From assembly GCF_018811945.1 (NCBI RefSeq), contig NZ_JACRVU010000009.1:1-64000 (forward strand): a DNA stretch of 64,000 bases. Direction: 5' to 3'. Below the pieces are notes generated by a model that saw only the letters and a list, made by a program, of their open reading frames with translations, was not told the DNA's origin and searched no databases. Of the stretch, positions 1-9,077 are shown piece after piece; within the stretch, counting starts at the first letter, position 1, and each line of letters starts with the position of its first letter. The translations under genes were made by a program, and so were the position numbers. Source of the stretch: Gluconobacter sp. P1C6_b. GTDB lineage: Bacteria; Pseudomonadota; Alphaproteobacteria; Acetobacterales; Acetobacteraceae.

Positions 1-834
1 GGCTATCTCCCTGCGCTGGCCTCCGAGCTGCGCAGCGGCCGTCATGATATCGTCCATACCCATCTCGGCCGTGCCTCCGCCCGCGTGAGCTGGCTGCGCC
101 GGGCGGGTCTGGCGGGGTCCGTTCCGGTGGTGGCCACGCTGCACACCTCCTATCGCGGTCGCAGCTATGGCGCGCATGACGGGCTGGTCTGCATTGCGTC
201 CTGGCAGCAGGAGGCCCTGCCGGAAAAACAGCGTGACGCCTCTGCGCTGATCCCCAACTGGACGGTACCTCCGGCATCAACCTGTGAAGCGCGCACGGCT
301 CTGCGGGAGCGGATGCGGCGGGAATGGAACATTCCGGACGGCGGCGTCGTGATCGGCGCGGCGGGACGGATGGTGGAGGAAAAGAACTTCGGGCTTCTGA
401 TCCAGGCCTGGCAACAGGCGGAGCTGAAGCCCGGAACCCGTCTCGTTATGGTGGGCGACGGGCCGGAGCGTGGCGCGCTGCAACAGGCGGCACAGGGGCG
501 TCCTGACATCATCTTCACCGGCTACCGCACGGACATGCCCGATCTTCTGGCGGCGTTCGATGCGTTTATCGTCCCCTCACGGCATGAGCCGTTCGGGCTG
601 GTGCTGCTGGAGGCCATGGAAGCTGGATTACCAGTCTGCGCTACGGCGGCTGGGGGCGTGAAGGATATTCTGGCGGATGCGCCGGACTGTCTGGTGGCGC
701 CGGACAGTCTGGGGGCGCTGACGGAAGGGCTGCGGCGTCTGGAAAGTGCCGTGCCGCGCCAGTGGGATATGTCGCGCTACAGGATCGGTGCGGCAGCCAG
801 CAGGGTCGAAGCGTTTTACCGCCGGTACTGCTGA
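1..834 (+). CDS. Glycosyltransferase family 4 (5' truncated by window edge)
   Basis: The frame is open from base 1, so the true start lies left of the window; a GTG at 85 is internal. The first visible residues include HTHLGRAS, typical of the acceptor-side domain of GT-B glycosyltransferases. The C-terminal half has the GT4 nucleotide-sugar fold: a GAAGRMVEEKN segment, VGDGPER, FIVPSRHEPFG and then the E-x7-E signature (EPFGLVLLE), followed by EAMEAGLPV. It probably transfers a sugar from a nucleotide-sugar donor in LPS, exopolysaccharide or glycolipid synthesis. Donor and acceptor cannot be read from the sequence. It ends 4 bases before the convergent next gene. Confidence 0.88.
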   Translation, partial: GYLPALASELRSGRHDIVHTHLGRASARVSWLRRAGLAGSVPVVATLHTSYRGRSYGAHDGLVCIASWQQEALPEKQRDASALIPNWTVPPASTCEARTALRERMRREWNIPDGGVVIGAAGRMVEEKNFGLLIQAWQQAELKPGTRLVMVGDGPERGALQQAAQGRPDIIFTGYRTDMPDLLAAFDAFIVPSRHEPFGLVLLEAMEAGLPVCATAAGGVKDILADAPDCLVAPDSLGALTEGLRRLESAVPRQWDMSRYRIGAAASRVEAFYRRYC

Positions 835-838
835 GGGC

Positions 839-1432
839 TTACAGTTCGTAGTAGCGGCGGGAGACGTAGCTGGAGAGGCCTTCGTCCGGCATGATGTGCC
901 AGCCATTGGTGATCGCGGGAATGAACTCGCACAGGAACACCAGCACCGACAGGAAAAAGAGCAGCATGCCGTGCCCCACGATCTGGATGCGACGCCAGAA
1001 ATAGAGCGGGGGCAGGAGGACCCACAGGATCGTGCCGGGACGGAAGCCCGCCGCCAGCAGGCTGCGGCGGTCCATGATCAGCGCGCAGTAGAAAATCCCC
1101 ACACTGACGACCATGGTGCCGATATTGCTCGCGAACGCCGGAATGAGGCCGAATCCCTCCAGAATTCCGATCGCCATGCTGCCGAAGAACGGGCCGATCA
1201 GGCTGAGCCACAGCCAGCGGTTCGAGATCAGGCTTGCGGGAAGGGCCGGGGGAACACCTTCGGGCTGGGGCGGCCAGAACACGCAGCTTCCGGCCGGGTG
1301 CCATTCGCCGCCGAAGCTTTCGGTCCAGCACAGGGTGGAATGTCCGATGATCCCTTCCGTGACCAGGGCTTTCATCCCGTCTGCGGACACCGGCCCCTTG
1401 CGGGTGCCATGTTCTTCGTAAAACCAGCTCAC
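839..1432 (-). CDS. GYF_2-domain (DUF4339-like) integral membrane protein
   Basis: A 197-residue protein. The N-terminal 50 residues (WFYEEHGTRKGPVSADGMKALV, then a CWTESFGGEW segment) match the GYF_2 pattern: a W-Y pair, a GPVS motif and a later W with G. After a Pro-rich linker come about four hydrophobic segments (residues 72-95, 103-120, 128-145 and 150-170) that should span the inner membrane. GYF_2 domains are thought to bind Pro-rich peptides or act as small cytoplasmic modules on membrane proteins. The specific role is unknown. It is convergent with the glycosyltransferase and separated from the aldehyde dehydrogenase operon by a terminator. Confidence 0.75.
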   Translation of the reverse strand: MSWFYEEHGTRKGPVSADGMKALVTEGIIGHSTLCWTESFGGEWHPAGSCVFWPPQPEGVPPALPASLISNRWLWLSLIGPFFGSMAIGILEGFGLIPAFASNIGTMVVSVGIFYCALIMDRRSLLAAGFRPGTILWVLLPPLYFWRRIQIVGHGMLLFFLSVLVFLCEFIPAITNGWHIMPDEGLSSYVSRRYYEL

Positions 1433-1573
1433 AGTTCGTCCTTTTTCCGGCGGCGTATCGTCGTTCCGGCTCCTGCTGGTTCCTGAACGGCTCAGTCTCT
1501 CACGACTTTTGGGGTTTTTGGCAAGACCTATCCCGTCCGGATTATGGGATGTGGCCCTGTCGCCACGTATGAA

Positions 1574-1606
1574 AAAGGCCGCAGGTCCGGGAGGACTGCG
1601 GCCTTT
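1574..1606 (-). terminator. Rho-independent terminator of the aldehyde dehydrogenase operon
   Basis: Perfect 11-bp inverted repeat, AAAGGCCGCAG at 1574-1584 and CTGCGGCCTTT at 1596-1606, with a short loop that can add three more pairs. Read on the minus strand the second arm runs into TTTTTC, as expected for intrinsic termination about 20 bases past the stop of the large subunit gene. Confidence 0.85.
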
Positions 1607-1626
1607 CTCGTGATCTGCGGACTGGA

Positions 1627-3942
1627 TCAGCTCGTATGCTGCTTCAGTTCGCGGCGGACGTCGGCAGGGCGCATCGGCATGTGACGCAGGCGGATGCCAA
1701 CGGCGTTGAAGAGCGCGTTGCCAATGGCGGGAGCGACGACCGTGACCCCCGGCTCACCGAGGCCCGTGGGCTTTTCGGTGTTCTGGATGAACTCGATGTC
1801 CATATCCGGCACATCGGGGATGCGCAGCGGGGTGTAGGTGTTGAGGTTGCGGTCCTTGATCGTGCCGTTGACGATCTCGGTGCCTTCGAACAGGGCCATG
1901 CTCAGACCCCACAGCGCCGCGCCTTCGGTCTGGGCGAGTGCCCCGCCCGGATCGACGATGGTGCCGGCATCAAGCACGAGCCAGAGCTTCTGGCAGGTGA
2001 TCACGCCCGTCCTGCGATCGACATGAACCTGTGCCGCACCGGCCGTCCAGGTCGGCATGCCGCGTTCCTGACCGAAGCTGGTGGCGATGCCGATACCGGT
2101 ATCGGCCGGGAGCTGCTTGTTGGCATAACCGATTTTGTCAGCCAGACGCTGGAGCACGGCGGCCTGACGCTTGGCGCCACCCACGGAGTTCGGAGCCTGA
2201 CCGGCGTTGCGGCCCTGCGCCGTGAACATGGACAGGCGGAAGGCCAGCGGGTCCTGCTTCGTGGAATGGGCCAGCTCGTCGAGGAAGCATTCCAGCGCCC
2301 ACGGGGTCCAGCCGGCACTGACCGAGCGCAGCCAGCCGGGACGGAAGGTCGCATTGGCCAGATCGTTGCTGACGGCGCGGACGCGGGTCGGACCGGTTTC
2401 GTACCAGTGATCGGCGCCGGCGATGGCGAACGGATCGTATTTCTTGCCGTCTTCGCCCGTGGCGAGAAAGGCCGGAGCCATGACCTGCGTCGGCCATCCT
2501 GCGACCGCGACATAGTCCATGCCCACGATCTTCTTGCGGTCGTTGTCGAGCGCAACCTTGATCGTCTGGATGGACGGCGAGCGGATGGAATCCAGCTCCA
2601 TGTCATCGGAACGGGTCAGGATCAGCTTGACCGGTGCGCCGCCGATGGCCTTGGACGCAAGGGCCGCGGGGATGCAGTAATCACCATTCAGACGACGTCC
2701 GAAGCCGCCGCCGAGCATGTAGGTGCGCATGACGACCTGCTCTTCGGGGACCTGAAGCGACTTGGCGAGCTGCGGCAGGATCAGGGACTGCCACTGGTTG
2801 CCGGTGTGGATTTCCCACATGCCGTCAATGTGGCGGGCCACGGCGTTCACCGGTTCGAGCTGGTAATGCGCGACCGAGGCACAGGTGTAGCTGCGCTCGA
2901 AGACCTGACCGGGATGGATGGTCAGGGCTTCGTCCACACCCTTGTCGTTGAAGACGCGGGTGCCGTTCTTCGGGTCGGCGGCCAGCTTGCGGCCGTGTTC
3001 GATGATGTCCGCCTCGGAGACGTTGATCGTCGGGCCGGGATTCCACTGGACCTTCAGGGCATCGGCGGCGCGGATTGCGGCGGGATAGGTCTTCGCCAGT
3101 GCCACGACCCAGCCCGGAACGATGCCGGAGGGATCGTCCAGCACGACGTAGCGCACATAGCCCGGGATCTTCTTCGCGGCGCTGTCGTCCACGGAGATGA
3201 CCTTTGCGGCGTAGCGGGTCGGCGGCATTTTCGGACGGCCATAGACCATGCCGTCGAGCTTGACGTCGATGCCGTAGATCGCCTTGCCGGTCGTCTTGTC
3301 CGGAATGTCGAGAGCCGGGACCTGCTTGCTGATCAGGCGGCGGTTGGTCGTCGGCTTGAGCGGCAGCCTGGCCATCTCTTCGGGTGTGAAGGTCTGGGTC
3401 GGCTTGGCGCGGGCGACGATGTCACCGAAGGAGACGCTCTTGCCACCAGCGGAGACGACGCTCTCACTGACCGTGCAGCGGTCCGGCGTGGTGCCGAGGA
3501 GCTTTGCGCCCTCGGTCAGCATCACGCTACGGGCGGCGGCACCGGCCTGACGGAATGTGTCCCAGGTGTCCCACACGGACCAGGACCCACCGGTGACGTA
3601 TTTGCCAGCCCATTTCGGGGCGGTGTCGACCTGCGTGATCTTGATCTTGTCCCAGTCGGCATCCATCTCGTCCGCGATGATGCGGGCGAGGGCGGTGCCG
3701 ACATGCTGGCCCATTTCGGCGCGGACGATGTTGACGTTGATCGACCCGTCCGGGGCGATGGCGCACCAGATATTGGGCTCGAACGCGGCTTCCGGCGGCA
3801 TGGCGGAGGGCAGGGTCGTCGCGGCGCCGGCCTTGCGGGCGAAACCGAACATCAGCCCGGCGCCTGCGGCCGTCATCAGGAAGTTGCGGCGGGAGAGGCG
3901 CGTGGCGTCGCTCTTTTTCGCAATCTGTTCGATTTTAGCCAT
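1627..3942 (-). CDS. aldH: Membrane-bound aldehyde dehydrogenase, molybdopterin large subunit
   Basis: A 771-residue member of the xanthine oxidase / isoquinoline oxidoreductase beta-subunit family. A twin-arginine signal (SRRNFLM, residues 17-23, followed by AAGAGLMFGFARKAGA) indicates Tat export after cofactor insertion. The C terminus has the conserved GEPG motif with the likely catalytic Glu at residue 730, followed by the family motif around APAIGNALFNAVG. In acetic acid bacteria this enzyme oxidises aldehydes such as acetaldehyde to acids on the periplasmic face and feeds electrons to ubiquinone through its cytochrome subunit. Its start overlaps the end of the 2Fe-2S gene by 8 bases, so the two are translationally coupled. 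Gene naming for this complex varies between species. Confidence 0.93.
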   Translation of the reverse strand: MAKIEQIAKKSDATRLSRRNFLMTAAGAGLMFGFARKAGAATTLPSAMPPEAAFEPNIWCAIAPDGSINVNIVRAEMGQHVGTALARIIADEMDADWDKIKITQVDTAPKWAGKYVTGGSWSVWDTWDTFRQAGAAARSVMLTEGAKLLGTTPDRCTVSESVVSAGGKSVSFGDIVARAKPTQTFTPEEMARLPLKPTTNRRLISKQVPALDIPDKTTGKAIYGIDVKLDGMVYGRPKMPPTRYAAKVISVDDSAAKKIPGYVRYVVLDDPSGIVPGWVVALAKTYPAAIRAADALKVQWNPGPTINVSEADIIEHGRKLAADPKNGTRVFNDKGVDEALTIHPGQVFERSYTCASVAHYQLEPVNAVARHIDGMWEIHTGNQWQSLILPQLAKSLQVPEEQVVMRTYMLGGGFGRRLNGDYCIPAALASKAIGGAPVKLILTRSDDMELDSIRSPSIQTIKVALDNDRKKIVGMDYVAVAGWPTQVMAPAFLATGEDGKKYDPFAIAGADHWYETGPTRVRAVSNDLANATFRPGWLRSVSAGWTPWALECFLDELAHSTKQDPLAFRLSMFTAQGRNAGQAPNSVGGAKRQAAVLQRLADKIGYANKQLPADTGIGIATSFGQERGMPTWTAGAAQVHVDRRTGVITCQKLWLVLDAGTIVDPGGALAQTEGAALWGLSMALFEGTEIVNGTIKDRNLNTYTPLRIPDVPDMDIEFIQNTEKPTGLGEPGVTVVAPAIGNALFNAVGIRLRHMPMRPADVRRELKQHTS

Positions 3943-4411
3943 TGTTGGCGCCTTCCTGCTGCCTTGAGGCAGCTTCCTTGATGGCCTTGCGGATGCGGAT
4001 ATAGGTCATGCAGCGGCAGAGGCTGCCGCCCATCACGCCGTCAATCTGGTCGTCCGTCGGGTTCGGGTAGTCCTTCAGGAGGCTTGCGGCCTGCATGATC
4101 TGACCGGACTGGCAGTAGCCGCACTGTGGCACCTGCTGGTCACGCCAGGCGACCTGCACGACGTGGTTGCCTTCCGGGTCGAGGCCTTCGATCGTGGTGA
4201 TCGAGGCGCCTTCGACGGCGGAGAGTGGCGTGATGCAGGAGCGTGTGGCGCGGCCGCCCACATGGACGGTGCAGGCGCCGCATTCACCGATGCCGCAGCC
4301 GAACTTGGTGCCGGTCAGGTTCAGATCGTCACGGATGACCCAGAGCAGGGGGGTGTCTGCCGGGGCGTCGACCGTAACGGGCTGTCCGTTGAGTTCAAAT
4401 TTCGTGGTCAT
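3935..4411 (-). CDS. aldG: Aldehyde dehydrogenase, [2Fe-2S] small subunit
   Basis: A 158-residue protein with two [2Fe-2S] clusters of the molybdenum hydroxylase type. The plant-ferredoxin-like N-terminal cluster is bound by C39, C44, C47 and C59 (CGIGECGAC, then RSC). The C-terminal four-helix domain uses C97, C100, C132 and C134 (CGYC and CRC). It relays electrons from the molybdopterin centre to the hemes of the cytochrome subunit. There is no signal peptide, consistent with export as a folded complex with the Tat-carrying large subunit. It lies between the cytochrome gene (26 bases upstream) and the large subunit (8-base overlap). Confidence 0.93.
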   Translation of the reverse strand: MTTKFELNGQPVTVDAPADTPLLWVIRDDLNLTGTKFGCGIGECGACTVHVGGRATRSCITPLSAVEGASITTIEGLDPEGNHVVQVAWRDQQVPQCGYCQSGQIMQAASLLKDYPNPTDDQIDGVMGGSLCRCMTYIRIRKAIKEAASRQQEGANNG

Positions 4412-4437
4412 GTCCTGTTTTCCCAGTCCTGCCCGGA

Positions 4438-5772
4438 TCAGTGCGAAGCGTTGATGGGCGGAGCTTCGAGCGTGGCGCGCGCGCTGGCAGCCTTCTTCTC
4501 CAGATCCGTCCAGGGGGGCAGCGTGGTGCGTGTGCGACGCAGATACGCGGCGATGCGGGCCATGTCATGATCGGACAGGCCGGAATAGAAGCTCGGCATC
4601 GAGATGTGGTCCTGACCTTCCTCCGCGGTGATGCCGTGCAGCATGACCTGATAGAGGTTGTTCGGCTCATCCAGCCACAGCGCGTTGTTCAAGGCCAGTT
4701 CCGGGCGACCCAGAACGGGGTTCGGGCCGGAATTGTAATGGCAGGCGCCACAGGCTCCCTGATACAGGCGTGCGTCTTCGTCGAGCGGCTGCGGACCCGT
4801 CAGGTCACGGCCGGACATCTGCATGGCACGGGAGATCGCGGCCTGATCGCCAGCACTGCGCTGGGCAGCCTTGTCCACGTCCGCATAATAATGTGCGATG
4901 GCATGCACATCTTCCTCGGGGATCTTGGAGAGGAAGCGGTGCGGAACGGGCGACATCGGGCCTGCGGCGGAACCGTGCAGCGGGGCTACGCCGAAGCGCA
5001 GGTACTGGAACAGCTCGTCTTCGGTCCAGACGACGGGCGTCGGGTTGTGGTCGTTCAGCGGCGGGGCAATCCAGCCGTCGATGACCGCACCGTCATAGAC
5101 ACTGCTCATCTTCTCGGCCCCGAGAAGGTTACGCGGCGTATGGCAGGCGCCGCAATGCTCGTTGCCTTCGGCGAGGTATGCGCCGCGGTTCCACTGTGCG
5201 TCATGCTTCGGGTCGTTCTGGTAGCGGCCCGGGGTGAAGAACAGCAGTTTCCAGAAGCCCTGGCCGATCAGGCGGATGTTGATCGGGAAGGGGACTGTAT
5301 TGTCACGCGGCTTCATGTGGATGGCCGGGCGCGTCATCAGATAGGCGTACAGGTCCGAGACGTCCTGATCGCTGACCTTCGTGAAATGGTCGAACGGGAA
5401 CGCCGGATAGAGTTGGGAGCCGTCGCGGGCGATGCCCTTGTTCATGGCGCGCTTGAACGCGGCCAGCGACCAGTTGCCGATTCCCCATTCTTCATCAGGC
5501 GTGATGTTGGACGAAAAGATGTCACCAAAGGGTGTGGCCATCTTGAAGTCGCCGGCCAGTTCGGGGCCGGGCTTGCCATCCACGCGGGTATGACATTCCG
5601 CACAGTAGCCGCCATTCGCCACGATTTCGCCACGGCTGATGGCGTCTGCGGAGAATGACGATGCGGCTGGCCGCGCGATCGGGGCAATGGCGGGGTACCA
5701 GGCATAGGCAAGAAAGCCGATGCCTCCCACTGCGCCAAGGCCAATGACGGCGGCAGCTATCCGTTTGAGCAT
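4438..5772 (-). CDS. aldF: Aldehyde dehydrogenase, triheme cytochrome c subunit
   Basis: A 444-residue membrane-anchored cytochrome. Counted from the chosen ATG at 5772, a hydrophobic anchor covers residues 5-25 and three c-type heme sites follow: CAECH (57-61), CGACH (207-211) and CGACH (341-345). This is the classic architecture of the cytochrome subunit of acetic acid bacterial alcohol and aldehyde dehydrogenases, which passes electrons to ubiquinone. The frame is open further upstream to 5832, but those extra 20 residues precede the membrane anchor and look non-native, so the start MLKRIAAAVIG is preferred. It is first in the three-gene minus-strand operon. Confidence 0.92.
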   Translation of the reverse strand: MLKRIAAAVIGLGAVGGIGFLAYAWYPAIAPIARPAASSFSADAISRGEIVANGGYCAECHTRVDGKPGPELAGDFKMATPFGDIFSSNITPDEEWGIGNWSLAAFKRAMNKGIARDGSQLYPAFPFDHFTKVSDQDVSDLYAYLMTRPAIHMKPRDNTVPFPINIRLIGQGFWKLLFFTPGRYQNDPKHDAQWNRGAYLAEGNEHCGACHTPRNLLGAEKMSSVYDGAVIDGWIAPPLNDHNPTPVVWTEDELFQYLRFGVAPLHGSAAGPMSPVPHRFLSKIPEEDVHAIAHYYADVDKAAQRSAGDQAAISRAMQMSGRDLTGPQPLDEDARLYQGACGACHYNSGPNPVLGRPELALNNALWLDEPNNLYQVMLHGITAEEGQDHISMPSFYSGLSDHDMARIAAYLRRTRTTLPPWTDLEKKAASARATLEAPPINASH

Positions 5773-6234
5773 GCTTAAACTGTCCCGGCAGGTTTGAAAT
5801 TGTTTGCCACAAAAGATGGCAGTTGGGTGCAACCTAGGGCACGGAGCCGTGAAAGGAAAGATTGCGTTATCTCAAAACCGGGTGTTTCCGGAAATAAATG
5901 TCGCCTCTGTCATGAAAATAACACAGATTTTGCGCTCTTTCAGCGTTAATACGGGATATTCTCGGTCCTGATTGCAGTATTCCCTGAGGTGGACTCTGCA
6001 CGGATATGAGAAGGATATTGATGGGGTGTCGTGAGGGTCTGTTACATTGCTTCTGTGGCAAGTATGTCTCTCGGCGAATATTCTGACACCGAGTGTCAAA
6101 AGCCTCCTATGCTTCTGACGGACTTCCAGGACCTGTTCCGAGGGGAGTTCAGACCCCGGTTTCTGCCTTGGCCTATCCCCCGGTGGGGTTCTGGTGATGC
6201 GGGAAGGCTTGGCTTATGATTTCCCGGCGGCAGA
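5773..6234. other. Divergent intergenic region between ald operon and ABC importer
   Basis: About 460 bases without a convincing gene. The 5870-6060 part is less GC-rich than its surroundings and should hold the aldF promoter, but I cannot place -35/-10 boxes with confidence. The right half contains a perfect 6-3-6 inverted repeat (6084-6098). No Fur-like box or recognisable riboswitch core was seen. Confidence 0.6.
6084..6098. promoter_or_regulatory. 15-bp palindrome upstream of the ABC importer operon
   Basis: TGACACCGAGTGTCA is a perfect inverted repeat (TGACAC / GTGTCA, 3-base spacer) about 137 bases before the first importer codon. Its size and position fit a dimeric repressor operator. 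No regulator is assigned, and 6-bp palindromes do occur by chance. Confidence 0.35.
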
Positions 6235-7269
6235 TTGGCCGTTCTGCCGAGAGGAAGCGTTATTTCCCCCCGTCCTGCCCTGATCCGGTCTCTCGCACTG
6301 GCCTTTGTCATCCTGAGCGTCCTGTGCGCGCTCTGCCTGGGGCGGTATCCGCTGTCGCCGCTGCGCGTGATGGGGGTATTTGGGTCTCTGCTGCATCTGT
6401 CTCCCGCGAGTGATCCCGTGGCGCAGGTTGTCGTCATGCAGGCGCGACTGCCGCGTATTCTGGCGGCGCTGCTGGTCGGGAGTGCGCTGTCCTGCGGGGG
6501 AGCGACCTATCAGGCGGTGTTCCGCAATCCGCTGGTCTCGCCCGATCTGCTTGGGGTTCTGAGTGGGGCGGCGTTTGGTGCTGCGCTCAGTATCGTCAGT
6601 GGCGGGTCGGCGGTTGTGGTGCAGATGGGTGCGTTCGGCGGCGGTCTGCTGGCTGTCGGGACGGGACTGCTGATCAGCAGGACGCTGCCCGGTGGGGGGA
6701 TCCTGACGCTGCTTCTGGGCGGTCTGATCGGGAATGCGATCTTCACCGCATTACTGTCTTTGGTGAAATATCTGGCCGATCCGATGGATCAACTCCCGGC
6801 CATCGTGAACTGGTTGCTGGGCAGTCTGGCACCGAGCGGATGGCAGGAACTGGCCTGGATGTCGGGGCCGCTGATTGTTCTGACGGTGGCGCTGGTTCTG
6901 TGTGCGCCGGTGCTTGATGTGCTGTCGCTCGGGGATGACGAGGCGCGCAGTCTGGGCGTGTCGGTGCGGGTCATGCGGCCGGCGCTGATTGTTCTGGCAA
7001 CGCTGGCCTGTGCCATGACGATCTCGATGGCGGGGATCATTGGCTGGATCGGGCTTCTGGTACCGCATGTCGCGCGGCTTCTGGCCGGGGCGGAGCATCG
7101 GAGCATGATGCCGGTGACGGCGCTTCTGGGGGCGGCCGGGCTGGTACTGGCCGATACCTGTGCGCGCAGTCTGACGACGGGGGAGGTCCCGCTCGGGATC
7201 GTCACGCAGCTTTTCGGGGCGCTGGCCTTCGTGCTGGTGTTGCGGCGTCTGCGGAGTGGGGTGGCATGA
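6235..7269 (+). CDS. FecCD-family ABC transporter permease (iron-siderophore type)
   Basis: A 344-residue polytopic membrane protein of the FecCD/BtuC family, with the expected length and about ten hydrophobic segments. Family motifs are LPRILAALLVGSALSCGGATYQ, FRNPLVSPDLLGVLSGAAFG and GIIGWIGLLVPHVARLL near the C terminus. It forms the inner-membrane channel that imports ferric siderophores, heme or cobalamin. The start is a TTG at 6235, because an in-frame stop (6217-6219) blocks anything further upstream and no early ATG exists in frame. Its TGA overlaps the ATG of the ATPase gene (ATGA), a sign of translational coupling. A single permease gene implies a homodimer. Confidence 0.9.
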   Translation: MAVLPRGSVISPRPALIRSLALAFVILSVLCALCLGRYPLSPLRVMGVFGSLLHLSPASDPVAQVVVMQARLPRILAALLVGSALSCGGATYQAVFRNPLVSPDLLGVLSGAAFGAALSIVSGGSAVVVQMGAFGGGLLAVGTGLLISRTLPGGGILTLLLGGLIGNAIFTALLSLVKYLADPMDQLPAIVNWLLGSLAPSGWQELAWMSGPLIVLTVALVLCAPVLDVLSLGDDEARSLGVSVRVMRPALIVLATLACAMTISMAGIIGWIGLLVPHVARLLAGAEHRSMMPVTALLGAAGLVLADTCARSLTTGEVPLGIVTQLFGALAFVLVLRRLRSGVA

Positions 7270-8048
7270 CGCTGCTGTCGTGCCGGAACCTGGGATTTCG
7301 TCAGCCACGGGGGAATGCTCTCGTGCTGGAGGGCATCGATCTCTCGCTGGAAAAGGGCGAGCTGGTCGGGCTGCTGGGTCTGAACGGGGCGGGCAAGAGT
7401 ACGCTGCTGCGGCTGCTGATGGGGTTTCTGATGCCTTCGGTCGGAGATGTTTTTCTGGAAGGGCGCTCTCTGCGGAAATGGTCGGCTTCTGCCATTGCGC
7501 GGCATCTCGCCTATGTGCCGCAAAGTCATGTCGCGACCTTTCCCTATACGGTGCGGCGGATGGTGGAACTGGGGCGTGTGCCTTATTCCGGGCTGACGGG
7601 GCGGCTGTCTTCGAAAGACCGGCTGGCCGTTGATGCCGCGCTGGAGCGGATGGGGCTGTCGGGATTTGCGGATCGTCCGGTGACGGAACTTTCCGGCGGG
7701 GAGCGCCAGCGGGTCGTGCTGGCGCGGGCCATTGCGCAGGACGCGCAGGGCCTGCTGCTGGATGAGCCGATGACCGGGCTGGATTACGGGTATCAGTTGA
7801 GGCTGATGGCGCTGCTGGCGGATCTTGCGCGGGAAGGCCGGCTTGTTATGCTCACCTCGCACCGGCCGGAAGAACTGTATGTCCGCGCAAGCCGGGTTCT
7901 GGTCCTCGATCACGGCCGGATTGACGCGGACGGGCCGCCACAGGATGTTGTGACGGCGCAACGGATGTCAGCGCTTTACGGTGTGCCTCTGACCCAGACG
8001 GACCATGCCGGAAACCGCTTTTTCCATCATGGAAGGGACGAGAAATGA
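7266..8048 (+). CDS. ABC transporter ATP-binding protein, iron-siderophore type
   Basis: A 260-residue ATPase with Walker A GLNGAGKST (38-46), Q-loop around VPQS (84-87), ABC signature LSGGERQR (142-149) and Walker B LLLDEP (163-168), followed by the D-loop TGLD and a switch His (TSHRPEE). It is of the FepC/FhuC/BtuD type and powers the adjacent FecCD permease. It overlaps its neighbours by four bases on both sides (ATGA at 7266 and 8045), so the three importer genes form one tightly coupled unit. Confidence 0.92.
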   Translation: MTLLSCRNLGFRQPRGNALVLEGIDLSLEKGELVGLLGLNGAGKSTLLRLLMGFLMPSVGDVFLEGRSLRKWSASAIARHLAYVPQSHVATFPYTVRRMVELGRVPYSGLTGRLSSKDRLAVDAALERMGLSGFADRPVTELSGGERQRVVLARAIAQDAQGLLLDEPMTGLDYGYQLRLMALLADLAREGRLVMLTSHRPEELYVRASRVLVLDHGRIDADGPPQDVVTAQRMSALYGVPLTQTDHAGNRFFHHGRDEK

Positions 8049-9049
8049 CACTCTCACAACTCTTGAAGCGGTTTTCGGCCCTCACGCTCCCGGCGACCCT
8101 GCTGGGCGGGGCGCTGGCCATATCCCTACCGGCGCCTGTGGCGTATGCCGCTCCGCCTGCGCGGATCGTGGAAGGCTGGTACGCGCATAATGCGACGCTT
8201 ATCATGCTGGGCGCGCAGGACCGGATCGTGGGCACCGTGGCGCGTCCGGCGATGCTGCCCTGGATGTTCCGTCTGGTGCCGGAACTGGCGAAGGCGGAGA
8301 CGCTGGATCCGGGCAATCTGAATGCGGAAGAACTGCTGGCGCTGCATCCCGATCTGGTATTCGTCACCAACTCGGGCCATTCCGCCGAGGCCCTGACACG
8401 CGCGGGACTGAACGTGGCTCCCGAAGGGTTCGACCGCTTCGACGCGATGCTCGACTGCGTGGACGGGACCGCGACCCTGCTTCAGACGCCGATGGCCGCC
8501 AAACGGGCGCAGGCCTATCGCTCGGCATTCCTTCAGGTCGTCTCGCAGGCCCCGACCAACCCGCAGGGGCCCCGCGTGCTGCATGTGGAGTCCCTCAAGC
8601 CGCTGCGGGTGGACGGTGATGACAGCATCATTGACCAGTGGATCCGCAGTGCAGGCGGGCAGAATGCGGCGCAGGGGATTCACGGCAACAAGCAGCCTGT
8701 TTCCATTGAGCAGGTTCTGTCCTGGAACCCGGATATTCTGATCGTCGCTGCCAATGCGGGCGATCCGGCAGCCCTGAAAAAGGACCCCGTCTGGTCGAAG
8801 CTCAAGGCCGTGCAGTCGGGGCGGGTCTATCGCAATCCGACGGGTCTTTTTCCCTGGGACCGCTATGGCCCGGAATTGATGCTTCAGGTGATCTGGGCCC
8901 GGCAGATCGTCCAGACCGGGCAGGTGGATGTCCCGGCGATGATCCGGTCGATCCGGTCTTTCTATCATGATTTCTATGGCATCACGCTCTCGGCCGATGA
9001 TGCGCAGCGGATGCTCGATGCGCTTCCACCCGCTACCGATACGCACTGA
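8045..9049 (+). CDS. Periplasmic substrate-binding protein of the iron-type ABC importer
   Basis: A 334-residue protein with a signal peptide ending near AYA (residues 34-36) and the two-lobed helical-backbone fold of FecB/FhuD/BtuF proteins. Typical segments are DRIVGTVARP, LLALHPDLVFVT, VEQVL-like SIEQVLSWNPDILIVA, and the C-terminal PWDRYGPELMLQVIWARQI and FYGITLSADDAQRML. It should capture a ferric siderophore, heme or cobalamin and deliver it to the permease. The sequence alone does not tell which ligand. The stop is followed after 28 bases by the hexosaminidase gene, which has its own strong ribosome binding site. Confidence 0.88.
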   Translation: MTLSQLLKRFSALTLPATLLGGALAISLPAPVAYAAPPARIVEGWYAHNATLIMLGAQDRIVGTVARPAMLPWMFRLVPELAKAETLDPGNLNAEELLALHPDLVFVTNSGHSAEALTRAGLNVAPEGFDRFDAMLDCVDGTATLLQTPMAAKRAQAYRSAFLQVVSQAPTNPQGPRVLHVESLKPLRVDGDDSIIDQWIRSAGGQNAAQGIHGNKQPVSIEQVLSWNPDILIVAANAGDPAALKKDPVWSKLKAVQSGRVYRNPTGLFPWDRYGPELMLQVIWARQIVQTGQVDVPAMIRSIRSFYHDFYGITLSADDAQRMLDALPPATDTH

Positions 9050-9077
9050 TCTTCCGATTTTCCGAGGAAAACCCCGT

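Noticed and set aside
1636-3981. A 781-codon open frame on the plus strand through the aldehyde dehydrogenase large subunit
   Set aside because: It is antisense to a gene with clear family motifs and Tat signal; its product is composed of Asp/Gly/Arg-rich sequence with no recognisable domain, as is usual for the complement of GC-rich genes.
6084-6098. Cobalamin riboswitch or Fur box controlling the ABC importer
   Set aside because: No B12-box or other riboswitch core was found in 5773-6234, and the palindrome does not fit a Fur consensus.
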